From contig OY804588.1 in the NCBI GenBank assembly GCA_963680875.1, forward strand, positions 92,436,233-92,500,232: DNA of 64,000 nt, given 5' to 3'. Below the pieces are notes generated by a model. That model saw only the letters and a program-made list of their open reading frames with translations, did no database searches and was not told where the DNA came from. Positions 10,900 through 22,700 of this stretch are shown piece after piece (position 1 is the stretch's first letter; the number at the start of each line of letters is the position of its first letter). This DNA comes from Bathymodiolus brooksi. Taxonomy: Eukaryota > Mollusca > Bivalvia > Mytilida > Modiolidae. The position numbers and the translations under genes were made by a program.

Positions 10900-12670
10900 A
10901 CAAAGATTTAGTTTGCTTTGTTACCACGTTTTCTACTAGCCTATGCAACACCAAACATCCAAACATCAAACAAGGGTTATTGAATTTAAGTATAATTTGA
11001 TTTTTAATATTATTTGAATATGTGTGCTCCAACAGTCAAGGAGGTATATAAATGCAAATGAACTGAATTCTATAAATAGTTTTATTTCTTTGGTGTTCTT
11101 TATCTCGGTCCTTTTCCGGTCGGGATGACATATATATTGTGTTTAAAACGAACATTAGTTTGCAAACGAAGGAACTTTTTGCAATGATGGAGGAACCTAA
11201 TATGATCTCGGAATCACTGTCTTAATGATAAGTTTAAATCGCTGCAATGGGTTGAAAACCCACACCGAAAACACGAATGATGTCGTGTGATCTTGTCACT
11301 AACTGTCGTTTCATTTTGGCATAAGTTCAGATGATACACCATACATTTATTGATAATACAACGGTTGTAATTTGGTTGTTACATACTATTTCAGAAGACA
11401 AGCGCAAAATGTCTGAAAGAATCACTGGAAAGAATGATAATAAGAAAAACTATGCGCTGACATTTCCATTTGTGATAATTGTTTTTGCATTTCATTTCGA
11501 ACACAAGAAGCAAGACACACGTTTTCTATTCTTTTAATTTGTTTTCTAAAAGGAAACATTTCCCGAATCAGTGAAAATGATTGTCGTCTTAATTGTTGCT
11601 TTGTGAAACCCCCAACAGGTTTTATATCATGTCTGTTCAGTCAGGATGCATACATAGTAGACTGCTTTCAAAAGACTTAAAATTATACCAATGGACTAGT
11701 GTACAGTAGGTGTATATGGATGATAGGGAATCAAAACCAGTGGATATGATTATGTTCGTAAATAGCATTGATAGTTTTTAAATCATTTGTCCTATCTTTC
11801 ATTAACAAAACGTAGTCTTGCTAATTTGCTGAAGTTGTTCATACTGACGGTACTATCTATATGTTATCTCCCTTAACAGCACAGGCAGCGGAAATTATGA
11901 TAAATTAAAATTTGTTTTAAATGCATGCTGGTAGTGGAACAATTCAGAAGTTAAAATGCTGTCAAATTCATAACCCAAGTGAATCGTCATGGAAACTTCT
12001 GAATTCGTCCTTTGTTTATTTCTTACTTCAAAATAACAAATTTGTAGAAAACGTCATCAGCAGATTATTTATAATATTAGCACAAAGGACGCAGATATTA
12101 TCTTATTTTGAAACTATAGCATTAAATACGATTTTCTCGGAGTTTATCATTCACAAAATAAGTCGTCCGTTTCGCTGAATGAGTCCGATGAACTTTTGTT
12201 ATATAGTTTGTGAGTGGAAGGCCATGTTTACACATCGATAAACTCGTACAAAATTGTATTTAATTCTTATAATTCCATTTTAATTGTTGATATTTCAGAT
12301 TTGATACATTACTAGACAAATATCTGAAATAGATAATATTTCACTAGTAATATATAAAAACTGAAAAATCTTTTTATTTTTATTTAATAATTTTTCAGGA
12401 TTGTAGAGCTTTTCTCTCGTAACACGCGATTTTCTTTTATATATTCTCGTCCATTTTGATCAAAACCACAATCACAAATGAACAGTTTAAGTTACTGCGA
12501 TTGTCTGTGATTCATGAGCGTTGTTACTACGCGTGATTAGGGACCTTCTATTACGCTCATTCCAAGTTCAAAATTTCAGTTCATCATGCATGGCAATACT
12601 TTTAATTATATAGAAATAAAAACAATATTGTATACGAATGTTATATGAAAAAACTATATTTGTGTAACAG
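10900..12670 (+). other. Gene A intron, no exon seen
   Basis: This is AT-rich sequence with several open frames of 60-85 codons (for example 11331-11537 and 11921-12178). They lack coding-like composition or phase-1 splice edges. A short inverted pair ATATTTCAGAT/ATCTGAAATA lies at 12291-12331. Nothing else is recognised. Confidence 0.4.
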
Positions 12671-12856
12671 AGGGACAGGCAGCACCAGTGGACACAATAC
12701 CTATAGTAGGTGCAGTAGATATAATGACAGGAGAAGGTGCATCCACAGGTGTTTCCTCTGGTGTCACAACATCTGAAACATCAGTATCCAGTTTCCAAGA
12801 CACAGTACCGGGTTTCCCCGGGGTAGATAGTTCTGTAAATCCTGGTGGGGTACCAA
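12671..12856 (+). CDS. Gene A exon, 62 codons with PGFPG motif
   Basis: TTGTGTAACAG| and CCAA|GTAAGTCC bound 186 bases in phase 1-1. The peptide includes GQAAPVDTIPIVGAVDIMTG, a Ser/Thr/Val stretch (GVTTSETSVSS), then FQDTVPGFPGVDSS and NPGGVP. The FPG motif and the S/T/V composition tie it to the exon at 1-1428. The acceptor pyrimidine tract is weak, the donor strong. It is the last confidently recognised exon of gene A. Confidence 0.75.
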
Positions 12857-13074
12857 GTAAGTCCTGAAGGTAGGCTTTGCTTTTAGCTAGTTGCTTTATA
12901 GTTTATGATACAAGATATTGTAATATTTAGAATTCTATTAATTTTTACAGTAAGCAAATAAATATATACAATCGTTAATTTGTTTTGCTAGAATGGATTT
13001 ACTCCGAACAATATCGCTGTGAGGTTATTTCGATCAAAATATGCTAACGATAAGTTATTGGTGTTGAAATTGGA

Positions 13075-13290
13075 TTTATTTAGTGCTAGCTCACTAAGAC
13101 AACATTTTAAGCTAAATCACTAGAACAACATTTCTCACTTACACATGTCGCTTCAATCTACAAATTTTCATAATCTCTCTTCTTAATGCTGTGTGCTTAG
13201 CTGAGAAGCAGCAAATACAAATTGTATATTGTATGGTTCTATCCGACCTGGACTCGAACCCATGATTTACAGCAGATGTCTATGATTTAG
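13075..13290 (-). repeat. SINE family 2 copy
   Basis: It begins TTGGATTTATTTAGTGCTAGCTCACTAAGAC and ends near GACCTGGACTCGAACCCATG, with TTAATGCTGTGTGCTTAGCTGAGAAGCAGCAAAT between. The GGACTCGAACCC stretch is the complement of a pol III B box, so the tRNA-like head is at the right. The same order is found at 24290-24520 and, inverted, at 37350-37565. Confidence 0.7.
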
Positions 13291-13914
13291 TACACAGTAA
13301 ATAGTTACGAATCAAGTAAAATGATAGCTTCTATTTATAACATCCATTTGAATATTTTTTTAAATATCAACCCTTTAGAAATTATTTGGTTTTACACTCT
13401 TTTGACTTGGTGTGTACTTTATGAAGGTTATTCCAGGAGCACTTGTGTATGTTTTTATTTAGTCTAACCATGTTTAAGCTAGAAATAATGTTGGTGTAGA
13501 TTACTTCATTCACGCATTCGCATAGTATTTTTTAAGACGCAGTTTTTTTCTGCACTCAGCATGGTCAGTAATGGCTTTGGCTTATTGCAAGACTCACCAA
13601 GCAATACAGTATCAATGAAAGATCGCTGCTTTGTGTTATTTGATGCCGATATCTGTAAGCGAGATTCAAACATTATGTTTTGGAATGTTACAGGAGATGT
13701 TTAAGAGATTTATAAAACACTTTCTAGCTCTCTTATCAGGCCAGATTTCAGATGCAGTGAGATAGTCAAATACTACTCAATTATTCCCCTCAAGGGAGGT
13801 CACCGCTCTTATCAGGCATTTTTTTTTATATCAGAAGGAGTGGCCTTATACACTAATTACTACACATATAATAATGACAACAAATCAAGCACATACACCA
13901 ATATCGATAATGCA

Positions 13915-14265
13915 TAGCATAATATACTGAAGAAAGGATATAGATGTAAATGAGCGTGAGAGACTATCTAACATTACACTTAGACACAAATTAAAGTAAA
14001 GGAACAACGTGTAGTAAGAAAGGATATAGATGTAAAATGGACATGAGAGACTATCTAACATTACACTTGGACACAAATTAAAGTAAAGGAACAACTTGTA
14101 GTAAGAAAGGATATAGATGTAAAATGGACATGAAAGATTATCCTACATTACACTTGGACACAAATTAAAGTAAATTAACAGTGCCTTTATTGCTGTTCTA
14201 TATTTCACAGTCACAGTAGGGTTTTCAACAATGAGAATAACGCATATCCTAAAATGAGTGGGAAT
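13915..14265. repeat. 86-bp tandem repeat, three copies plus unique flank
   Basis: AGAAAGGATATAGATGTAAA begins copies at about 13931, 14017 and 14104, each running through ACTATCTAACATTACACTTG to AAATTAAAGTAAAGGAACAA. The flank after the last copy (TTCTATATTTCACAGTCACA and following) matches sequence at about 3035-3215, where one diverged unit also occurs. The tandem copies thus arose inside a dispersed element. Confidence 0.8.
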
Positions 14266-14490
14266 CGGACACTAGCTTGCACTTGAGCAGCACTCTTTAC
14301 GACTGTCGATGAACCCTACATATTGGCCTCTTTATCGCTTAGATGCTATTTAGTGTGTATAATTTTGTTCCCAAATAAATGTAATATATACTAGTAAATG
14401 TATATCTAGTATTGTCAGTCACTAACCTTAACATGTCTCTTAAATATGTTGCTAGGCAATATTTAAATTGTTGTATCTTTTATATTACAG

Positions 14491-14521
14491 TTCGACAATG
14501 GTCTCCTAGAATTTAATTTTG
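14491..14521 (+). CDS. Candidate final exon of gene A (tentative)
   Basis: A good acceptor (TTTATATTACAG|) and a good donor (TTTTG|GTAAGTAT) flank 31 bases. Entered in phase 1, as the exon at 12671-12856 requires, the frame reads I-R-Q-W-S-P-R-I and stops at 14514-14516, so this could be a short terminal coding exon with an intron in the 3' UTR. Entered in phase 0 it is open (FDNGLLEFNF). The length does not fit the 1-1 pattern. Confidence 0.3.
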
Positions 14522-15973
14522 GTAAGTATATCAAGTATTTATTTCTAGAAATATCATGTTTCATTTTTATAAATGTCATGTTTTTTTTTGTTGTTGTTGG
14601 AAATTTCACATTTTCCGTGTGTTTTGGTGTATGCTATATTTGGTTATATTTGTTTTTGGTTTATAGGTTATTCCGCAAACATTAGACACTCATTAATGTC
14701 CTGTCACAAGGCGAGTAGTTTGTATCTAATTTGTCCTATTTTTACACATAATATATCACACTCAAGACAACCATTTTAGGCACTACAGGCAACAAAACAG
14801 CTGACGGTTGTCTCTCGACTTCCGACTACTTAACTGTTAGGAGGAAGGGGCTTAGTTCCCCCTCCCCGGAGCCAGACTTTTTTTTTCACACGAAACAAAA
14901 AAATGATATTATTTTATTTTGTGCAATCGTTCAAATCAAGATGGTTTTTTTAAGTTGAAAAATATCTTACTACAACATGTACACAAAATAACACCAAAGA
15001 CAATGGTTAAGTAAATAAAAAAAAAAACAAAAAAAACAAAGCAAAAAAATAAAAAATCGGTAATATAAGCAGTTTTCCTTTTATCTCATTAAGTGATTTT
15101 GATACATGACATTTTATATATTGGCCCTGGTGTCAGCCCGAGACTCCCATATCACGCCCGACAGCGAAGCTGGAGGGCTGATATGGGTCGAGGGCTGATG
15201 ATAGGGACCATATGGAAAATTTCATGTCATAATCTATTTATCACATATTTTACATTGACTTTTTTCAAGCATTGACTTTTATATGACAGAAAAGATCGTT
15301 GAACTGACAAATTGCGAAAATAAATCCTTAATAGAGTTGCCTTTGTTCAACTTGCAAATATTTTTGTTTCGAGTTTTGTACAATGACGTTAGAAAATGTT
15401 TGTAAAATCTACCCAAGACGTTGACATTTGAATGGAAATTCCAATTCAAGACGACGTATACATTTGAGCTAATTATTCCGTTTCAAGTTATTTAACCTTT
15501 ATTCCAATATTTTGAAACGTGTTAATTTGATTGAAATACGATTCTACTATCTTTCCTTGTGCTTTGACATATTTTCTTTGAGACCAAGTTGCAAATACCA
15601 GAAGTTAAATTCGGGGGCAACTACGGATATTTGAGGGCAAATACGAATATTTGCCATGAGAGGAAATAACCAACACTTCAAGCTATTATTGGACATGCAA
15701 AAACGAACATATTGCAAAAAAATATGTGATAATGCAAATTATCGATCTGACAGTAGTTCGTCAAAAGCGTGATGATGTTACTGATGAAAGCAATAACGCA
15801 ATTTTGACGTATGTTGTCTCCAGTCTTGCTGCAAAAACAGCGATCATGTCTCTCGACCTTCATAGCTGCCTCTATTCTATATTCATTGGATAATTGTAAA
15901 AATAATAATAGAGTAATACACTTCATGCTTGTCTGAGGGAAGGGATCATTATAAACGACATACATGTACTAGG
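14522..15973. other. Intergenic or intronic, no gene recognised
   Basis: It holds A-rich low-complexity DNA (15015-15060) and, at about 15130-15215, a GC-richer segment with CCCATATCACGCCCGACAGC and GGGCTGATATGGG. The two CCCATATCA/TGATATGGG halves form a short inverted repeat, suggesting the edge of a mobile element. The minus-strand open frame at 15678-15965 has no supporting feature. Confidence 0.4.
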
Positions 15974-16612
15974 ATGGACACATTGCATTGACACATTATA
16001 TAATATTTTGTTTTATATTACTGATGTCACATTACATTGACACATTATATAATATTTTGTTTTATATTACCGATGACACATTACATTGACACATTATATA
16101 ATATTTTGTTTTATGTTACAGATGACACATTACGTTGACACATTATATAATATGTTGTTTTATGATACAGATGATACATTACATTGACACATAATATAAT
16201 ATTTTGTTTTATGCTACATATGACACATTGCATTGACATATTATATAATATTTTGTTTTATGTTACATATGACACATTACATTGACACATTATATAATAT
16301 TTTGTTTTATGCTACAGATGACATATTACATTGACACATTATATAACATTTTGTTTTATATTACAGATGACACATTACATTGACACATTATATAATATTT
16401 TGTTTTATGCTACAGATGACATATTACATTGACACATAATATAATATTTTGTTTTATGTTACAGATGACACATTACATTGACACATTATATAATATTTTG
16501 TTTTATATTACAGATGACAAATTACATTGACACATTATATAATATTTTGTTTTATGTTGCAGATGACATATTATATTGACACATTATATAATATTGTGTT
16601 TTATCTTACAGA
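15974..16612. repeat. 49-bp tandem array, 13 copies
   Basis: The unit is GACACATTACATTGACACAT, TATATAATATTTTGTTTTAT, GTTACAGAT. Each copy contains a T-rich stretch followed by TTACAG|AT, which resembles a 3' splice site. The first codons after each such site run into TGA, so the array does not encode a repeat protein. Confidence 0.95.
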
Positions 16613-17761
16613 TGATGGATGACATGTTAACCTACATATCACACTTCTAGACTTACATCATTTGTCATAATTTTTTCGATTTTCCTGCCATATTTATCAT
16701 GTATTTTTTTATAAGATTAAATTTCATACAAATAGATGCATGTTCTTTTAAAAGTAAAATATGTTTGTGTTTTAACAGACAATTTTTTTGAAATGGGTTG
16801 TATCAATGAATGAACTATTTCTTCATGGCTAAATAAGACCAAAGAAAAAAAAAACCATCTTTCTCCATGACTACTATTGCTTATTATTCAACTCCACTCT
16901 TCTGATTATAAAAAAATCAAAAAAATCCCCATAACCCTACAAATAATAAATTCTACACCTCCAAATAAAATAAATGCCATTTACCTCAAAGGTTCATGTT
17001 ATGTGTTTGCTTAAATACCTCGGTCAGTTTATTTATACATATGTATACGTTTTAAAAGGGACACAACTTTTGTTCTTTCTTTTTTTTGATTTAATGTCAG
17101 CTAAATAAGAAGTAGGCATACGAAAAAATGGCCACAAATGGAATAGAATGATCTGTTATTGAAGATCTTATCAATTCAATATTAAAGTTGAGACATAGCG
17201 GGAAAAAACCAATATAATTCGATAATGACAACCACGTCGTGTCTATCCTGGATTACGTTCGTTCATCCTCTAGGGTTACCGACGATGAAATATGTCATAA
17301 GTATTTGCAAATGACTTTGGTATTTAAAACTTTCGTTGAAGCTATGGATCAAATTAAACAATTTGTATATCTACTCATTTTCTTTGGTATTCATATATAA
17401 TTATATGGTAACAATCTATTTCTGTCGAAAGTTTTAAATCTGATATTCAAGCACTTTTACATACATGTACTGTTTCGATGTAGAAATAAATTCAGATTTC
17501 TCAAGTTAATGGTAGCTTTGGATATAAAGAAATCAGATATACAAAACTGCGATTTGATTTTAAAAAAAAACCTCATGGACCTCTGCATTTTATCCTTACA
17601 TTCTGTTTTTATTAAGGACTCACAACCATAGTTTAAAAATGAAAAACAGCAGGAATTAGAATAACATATCCTCTTTCGAAACTGTTTTATGTTAGGATAA
17701 TCTCCTGAGATATGGTAATAAGAATATATGCACATAAGAAGAATATAAATTTGGACGAACA

Positions 17762-18130
17762 TTACACAGTCACGTGATTTTGTACAAATGTCACACATAC
17801 AGTCACGTGATCTTGTACAAATGTCACACGTACAGTCGCGTGATTTTGTATAAATGTCACACATACAGTCACGTGCTTTTGTACAAATGTCACACATACA
17901 GTCACGTGATCTTGTACAAATGTCACACGTACAGTCACGTGATTTTGTACAAATGTCACACGTACAGTCGCGTGATTTTGTATAAATGTCACACATACAG
18001 TCATGTGATTTTGTACAAATGTCACACATACAGTCACGTGATCTTGTACAAATGTCACGCATACAGTCAGGTGATTTTGTACAAATGTCACACGTACAGT
18101 CACGTGATCTTGTACAAATGTCACGTGACT
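17762..18130. repeat. 33-bp tandem array, 11 copies, with CACGTG palindromes
   Basis: The unit is CAGTCACGTGATTTTGTACA plus AATGTCACACATA (33 bases), with variants CACGTGATCTTG and CGCGTGATTTTG. Most copies carry CACGTG, the core E-box palindrome. Because 33 is divisible by three, several frames on both strands are open across it. These frames are artefacts: none has a supported start or splice edge. Confidence 0.95.
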
Positions 18131-18261
18131 TTTCACTTGTTAATTGTAATCACATCATACATACATTATTATCATTTGTTGTTTATATATGTACATATAT
18201 ATAATGTTATGTAAAGTTATGTAATAAATTGATTTTTTGTAAATTTGTGTTTTTGTCTGTA

Positions 18262-18420
18262 ATCATTTCTCCATGTGTATGCAAATTACTGGCGTGTGGG
18301 AAATTGTTTTCTTTCAAAAGGAAAGGGAAGTATGAAAAGTTTGCATTTATCCATATGTATGCAATTTACTGGCGTTTTGGGTAGTTGTTTTCTATAAAAA
18401 GGGGAGTATGAAAAGTTTAC
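18262..18420. repeat. Two-copy direct repeat of about 79 bp
   Basis: CCATGTGTATGCAAATTACTGGCG (18272) recurs as CCATATGTATGCAATTTACTGGCG (18351). Both are followed by a TTGTTTTCT...AAAAGG block and AGTATGAAAAGTTT. Confidence 0.7.
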
Positions 18421-18883
18421 AGTTATCAAAGAGGAAATAAAAAATCGTAAATCTAGGAACATGAAGAAGGAGAGACAACACAATGATTAATATAAAAAGG
18501 ACAGAAGAACGAACAATGATCCATGATATTCTCATTATTGATTTCCGTGAAGCAGGTATTTCCAGCAAATATCAAATAAGATTGAATACTAGCAATTGGT
18601 ATTCTTGTGGTTATACTCGGATTAAGAGTAGCTCAAAACGATAGCACGGACACGACAGAAGACACGGTTGTATCTTCTGCTTTCAGTAAAATATAGCATT
18701 TTATTTGGACTAATGACATTGCAGGTAAACACAGAATACGGATTTTGCCGGCAAGAACTATCTGCAATCATTGCGAAACTGGAGAGAAAAGCTTGACAAA
18801 GGCAAGCTTTTCTGTCTGTTTTTGAGTGCTCATACAAATAAATTAAAAAATTTCAGACAATACACATATATGATATATATATA

Positions 18884-20904
18884 TGTTACAGACAATTTCA
18901 TAATTCAGGCATTTTGTAAAATGCCTGAACTTTTTAGGCATTTTATAAAATGACTGCCAATTTTAGGCATTTTATAAAATGACTAAAATTTCAAGGCATT
19001 TTGATAAATGCCTGGAAAAAATGGCAGGCATTTTATAAAATGCCTGGCCTGAATTGATTTATCAACATAATGTTAATGCAATAGATATAAGATTGTATTG
19101 AATACATGTTTAATTGTACAAAACGAAGAAGTAGAAACTAAATTTTCATATCTCATCTAAGGTATTTAGACTTAATGATTCAATATTAATTAACTTATTT
19201 ACAAAACTGTTATTATAACAACTTATTTATTGTTACAAGCAATGTTTGGGTGGCATCGACTGTTACACAACACTGCAGCCTTTTTACACGCATATCTTCT
19301 AGTGTTACATCTAAGTTTCCCACTTGCACTGCACCCACATTTGGTAAACCCTTGGCCGCCACAAACAGAAACGCTCCTAACAGCATTACGCAAAGATATT
19401 TCAAAAGTTTTATCAATTGTTTCTTTATCTAAATATTGACTATCCGAAAGTTCGAACTGGTTTCTTGGGTATGAACCTAATAGCATGCCACCAGACGTAC
19501 CAAGTTTGTAACCGTTGTGTACTCTTTCTGTTACAACTGCCATTACATTCTTTGGATCCCCTTTTCCTCTGTCTACATTTGGTATCGGAATCAGAACATT
19601 TTGTCCTATTTCAACCTCTGTTAGAATTTTATCAGATCGATTTCGCATCCTTGTAGCTTGACGTGTAAGTGATTCAGCAGCTTGTGACCTTTCTATAGAA
19701 ATATCTTTCTCATTCGAACATAGCTGACAAATTGCTTTTGATGCCTCTGACTTTGAGCAAAGTTCGTGAACAAATTTATTGCAAACGGAACATTTCATAA
19801 AATCAAAACAAGCCATTCCACATACTGCACATTGAACAATGTCAAGTGAAGCTTCCGATGGCACATCATGGACGAAATCATTGGCATCTGTACTCGGGTT
19901 GTCACAGGCCTGAACTGAAGAAATTTGTAGTGTAGGATCATGAGTTTGCTTAATTTCAACATGTGCAACTAGATCCTCTTCCGTAGACAAGGTAGACAAC
20001 ATTTCGTGTGGTAGTGGTGACGAAGTTAAGTTCATTTTAAGTCCACTTCCAAACATCGCCTTGTACGGTGTCCTATTTATTCCAGAATGATGGCTGTTGT
20101 TTTTATTGAATTGTACAAATTGTAAACCAACTTTCCAAGAAGTGCTGTTATTTTCTCTCATCCAAATCATGAGCTTGTCTTTAATGTCAGCATTACCTCT
20201 TTCTACACTCCCCTGAGATTGTGCATGTCTTGGTTTACCGTGGACAATACAACAATCAGGCCATCAATCTTTCAACTCTTTGATTACATTAGCAGTGAAT
20301 TCCCGACCGTTGTCTGACTGCAAAATGTGAGGCGCTCCAAAAAGGATGAATATATCAAGCAATAGTTAACCAACTTCTGCAGCACTCTTCGATGTAAGAG
20401 CTTTTAAAACAGAAAATTTTGTAAGATGGTCCTGGTAGTGCATTATGAATTCATAATATCCATCTGGCAATGATTGCATATCTATTAAATGGACATGTCC
20501 TCTGCAGTTTAAGTCCTTAGAAAGTAACGGTTTCACAACAAGGCCTTTACTAGCGACTTTTCTTTTTTTCAACTGATATTCTTCACATGACTCTTTAAGC
20601 AAGCCCAACAAATTATTTCTTAAGGCAATACTATAAAAGTATTAAATGATTTAACATGTTTATGTCAAACTTTAAGGTTCTCTTTTTAAATAAATGCTGT
20701 TTTATATTTAAATTCATTTTTTTAAAATGACTGAAATGGGTTAGGCAATTTGTAGAAAAAGGGTTAAAATATTTAGGCATTTTGTAAAATGCCTAGAGAT
20801 TTTCAGGAATTTTATAAAATGCCTGACTGAAATAGGCATTTTGTAAATTGACTAAAATTTCAGGCATTTTACAAAATGCTTAATTTAAGAAATTGCCTGT
20901 AACA
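18884..20904 (-). mobile_element. Ginger-like DNA transposon, about 2.02 kb, decayed
   Basis: The left end TGTTACAGACAATTTCATAA and the right end, read inwards, TGTTACAGGCAATTTCTTAA form terminal inverted repeats that extend through CATTTTGTAAAATGCCTGAA with few mismatches. TGT...ACA termini are typical of Ginger elements (family knowledge). The flanking 4 bases are TATA on the left and CATA on the right, a near match for a 4-bp target duplication in a TA-rich site. Inside both ends lie multiple palindromes of the form AGGCATTTTATAAAATGCCT: about five at 18905-19046 and four at 20775-20882. The interior encodes one broken transposase on the minus strand. Confidence 0.75.
19223..20611 (-). pseudogene. 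Integrase-like (DDE) transposase with PHD-like zinc finger, two premature stops
   Basis: The minus frame starts near 20611 and runs to the stop at about 19223. It resembles the rve/DDE integrase of Ginger and GIN-related elements. The first Asp is in HLIDMQS, the second in QSDNG and the Glu in QGSVERGNADIK, so all three catalytic positions are visible. Two in-frame stops break it: TAA at 20366-20368 and TGA at 20264-20266. Downstream, the C-terminal half has a C4HC3 finger (C-x2-C-x9-C-x2-C-x4-H-x2-C-x9-C-x2-C, near 19720-19830), a basic linker, and a Cys-rich tail (KCGCSASGKLRC). The region upstream of 20611 lacks a clear N-terminal half. The copy is inactive unless supplied in trans. A domesticated gene is unlikely given the stops and terminal repeats. 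Confidence 0.8.
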
Positions 20905-22552
20905 CATATATATATATATATATATATACGACAGCGACAATGGAGGGTTTTGAGCAACTGATCACGGATATGTTATGTTCGTCGTAAACACGACCCGGTC
21001 CTTTCGTTATTCATGACTTATGACCGGATTTGTGTCACTAGTAGAGCAGAAACTGCTTATCCCTCCGGAGCACCTGAGTTTCATGTTATTCGACCTTTAG
21101 TCTTCTGTGTTGTGCTTTGAAGACCGTTGTTTGTCCGTTTGTCTGTTTTCTTTTGGTTATTGTATTTTATGTCGTTCTTCGATTTACGGCTTCTGATTAT
21201 CACCTTGATATCTTCAAAGATTTCTTAGTATATTTTATAGCAACACTAAGGTTGGGATTATGTACTTTACCGTGTGACCTTATCAAATAGAGGTCAAAAT
21301 AGTGTTTCCTTTTTACCCGAAAATATCCTTTTCCTGAATCATTTCATTTTGAATACTATAATAAAAGTAAAATAAATTTCAGTGTCATTATTAGCGCGGA
21401 CGTCTCAGAGGGCACCATTGGAAACTATTAGAACGACAATTGTTTCTGCTCTTTTCAGAAAATTTTACTGTGGTTTTGGACTTTTTGGCATTGCAGGATA
21501 AACACAATTACTGTCTTGGCACCGGTGTTCGCGCATCCGGTGAGTTCGCGCATCCGTATTGTACATGTCAAAATTGCAAAATCATTGGAAAAGTTAAGAT
21601 GGAGACTACTGGTATGTGAGGATTAACTCTAATTATATTAAAAGATATCAAATGTTTTCAAATTTGAGCTTATTTTAAAGGAATAGGTATAAACTTCAAT
21701 TTCGAAAACTTTCAAAATAAAATCTTTCTTTCATTCATTTTAAGAACCATCCAAAGTATGCATGCGCGATATCACCGGACGTTGCAACCTTTGTCAAAAA
21801 TCGAGGGTTGGTTTGCTTACACTTCGTTTTCACTGAAATGTTAGAAATTGTAGCGGAATCCGGATAAAGACCATAAAGATAATACTTCAATGTATTTGAA
21901 GATGATTTAAATTAATTCAATAACATTTTGGTAAGCTGTGAAATTAACCACTGAACCCATAGGTGCGCGAACACACCGGACGGCTCTGTATATGTATGTA
22001 GTCCGTAAATATATAATTAATTTGCACTCGGTATGAAGCATGTCAGAAAAGCTCGCTAAAGGCGTGCTTGTCTACCTCTTTATAATACTAGTACAAATAA
22101 ATTATATATTTTCCGACAGTGTACGTATATTGTATATTCATTTGTCCATGCACAGGCAACTGTTTCTTAAAAAGTAGTAAGAATGAAAATAATGATAAAC
22201 AAATTTATCATGTTTTTGAAGGTATTTGCAAAATATACCAAAAACAAACGCAAAGATTGTAATGTCGTGCGGCTGGTTCATATAGGTGGCTGCCTGTGAA
22301 CAACAACTGTGGTGTGAGATAAGAAATAAGAACTGCTTACCATTCGAGAGCATCTGGATTAACCCCGTTTTTTTGTAGTGACCGTGTTGCTAATATTTTT
22401 CTCTTTCTTTATTGTGTTTTTTGTTTTGCCCGTCTTCGTTCTGAGTTTTATGACAAATGTTTTCTGTGTCTCAGAATTGCTAATTGTTGATTTCCCCTAA
22501 CGTCAATGGCATACATTGCATATTAAGATGTAAAAAAACAAATAAACACTAA

Positions 22553-22700
22553 GGGCAGTTAACACAATTTTTAACAATATTCCACTTATATCGTGGAGGA
22601 AACCGGAATACTCGTAGAACAACACTGACTTGCCACCATAAATTACACAATTGTTCACAAGACCAAGAACATTTGAAGATGCCCACGGGACAATCAGTAA
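22553..22700 (-). repeat. SINE family 1, tail and core fragment
   Basis: TTTTTAACAATATTCCACTTATATCGTGGAGGAAACCGGAATAC matches the tail and core of the SINE, with the GGCGGTCAGTTTTATTGAT part deleted. The tRNA-like head is absent. Confidence 0.6.

Larger units (their letters stand above)
1..14521 (+). other. Gene A model: FPG-motif Ser/Thr-rich secreted-type protein (5' partial)
   Basis: This is a gene-level model joining plus-strand exons 1-1428, 3938-4018, 6247-6615, 6887-6904, 7549-7566, 8416-8448, 9146-9262 and 12671-12856, with a tentative end at 14491-14521. Every internal exon has an AG acceptor, a GT donor, a length divisible by three, and phase 1 at both ends, so any can be skipped or duplicated without a frameshift. 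The product is low-complexity (Ser, Thr, Asp, Gly, Val) with recurrent FPG tripeptides and no visible catalytic domain. Such composition is known from extracellular matrix, byssal and shell-matrix proteins, so an extracellular structural role is inferred. The 5' end with any signal peptide lies left of the window. Whether all exons occur in one transcript cannot be shown here. Confidence 0.6.

Noticed and set aside
17457..18214. Cys/His- and Tyr-containing repeat proteins on both strands
   Set aside because: Frames are carried by the 33-bp CACGTG array alone and no unit-level codon constraint is visible.
19223..20611. Retroviral or LTR-retrotransposon integrase
   Set aside because: No LTRs, reverse transcriptase or protease is present. 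Terminal inverted repeats bound the unit directly, which fits a Ginger-type DNA element.
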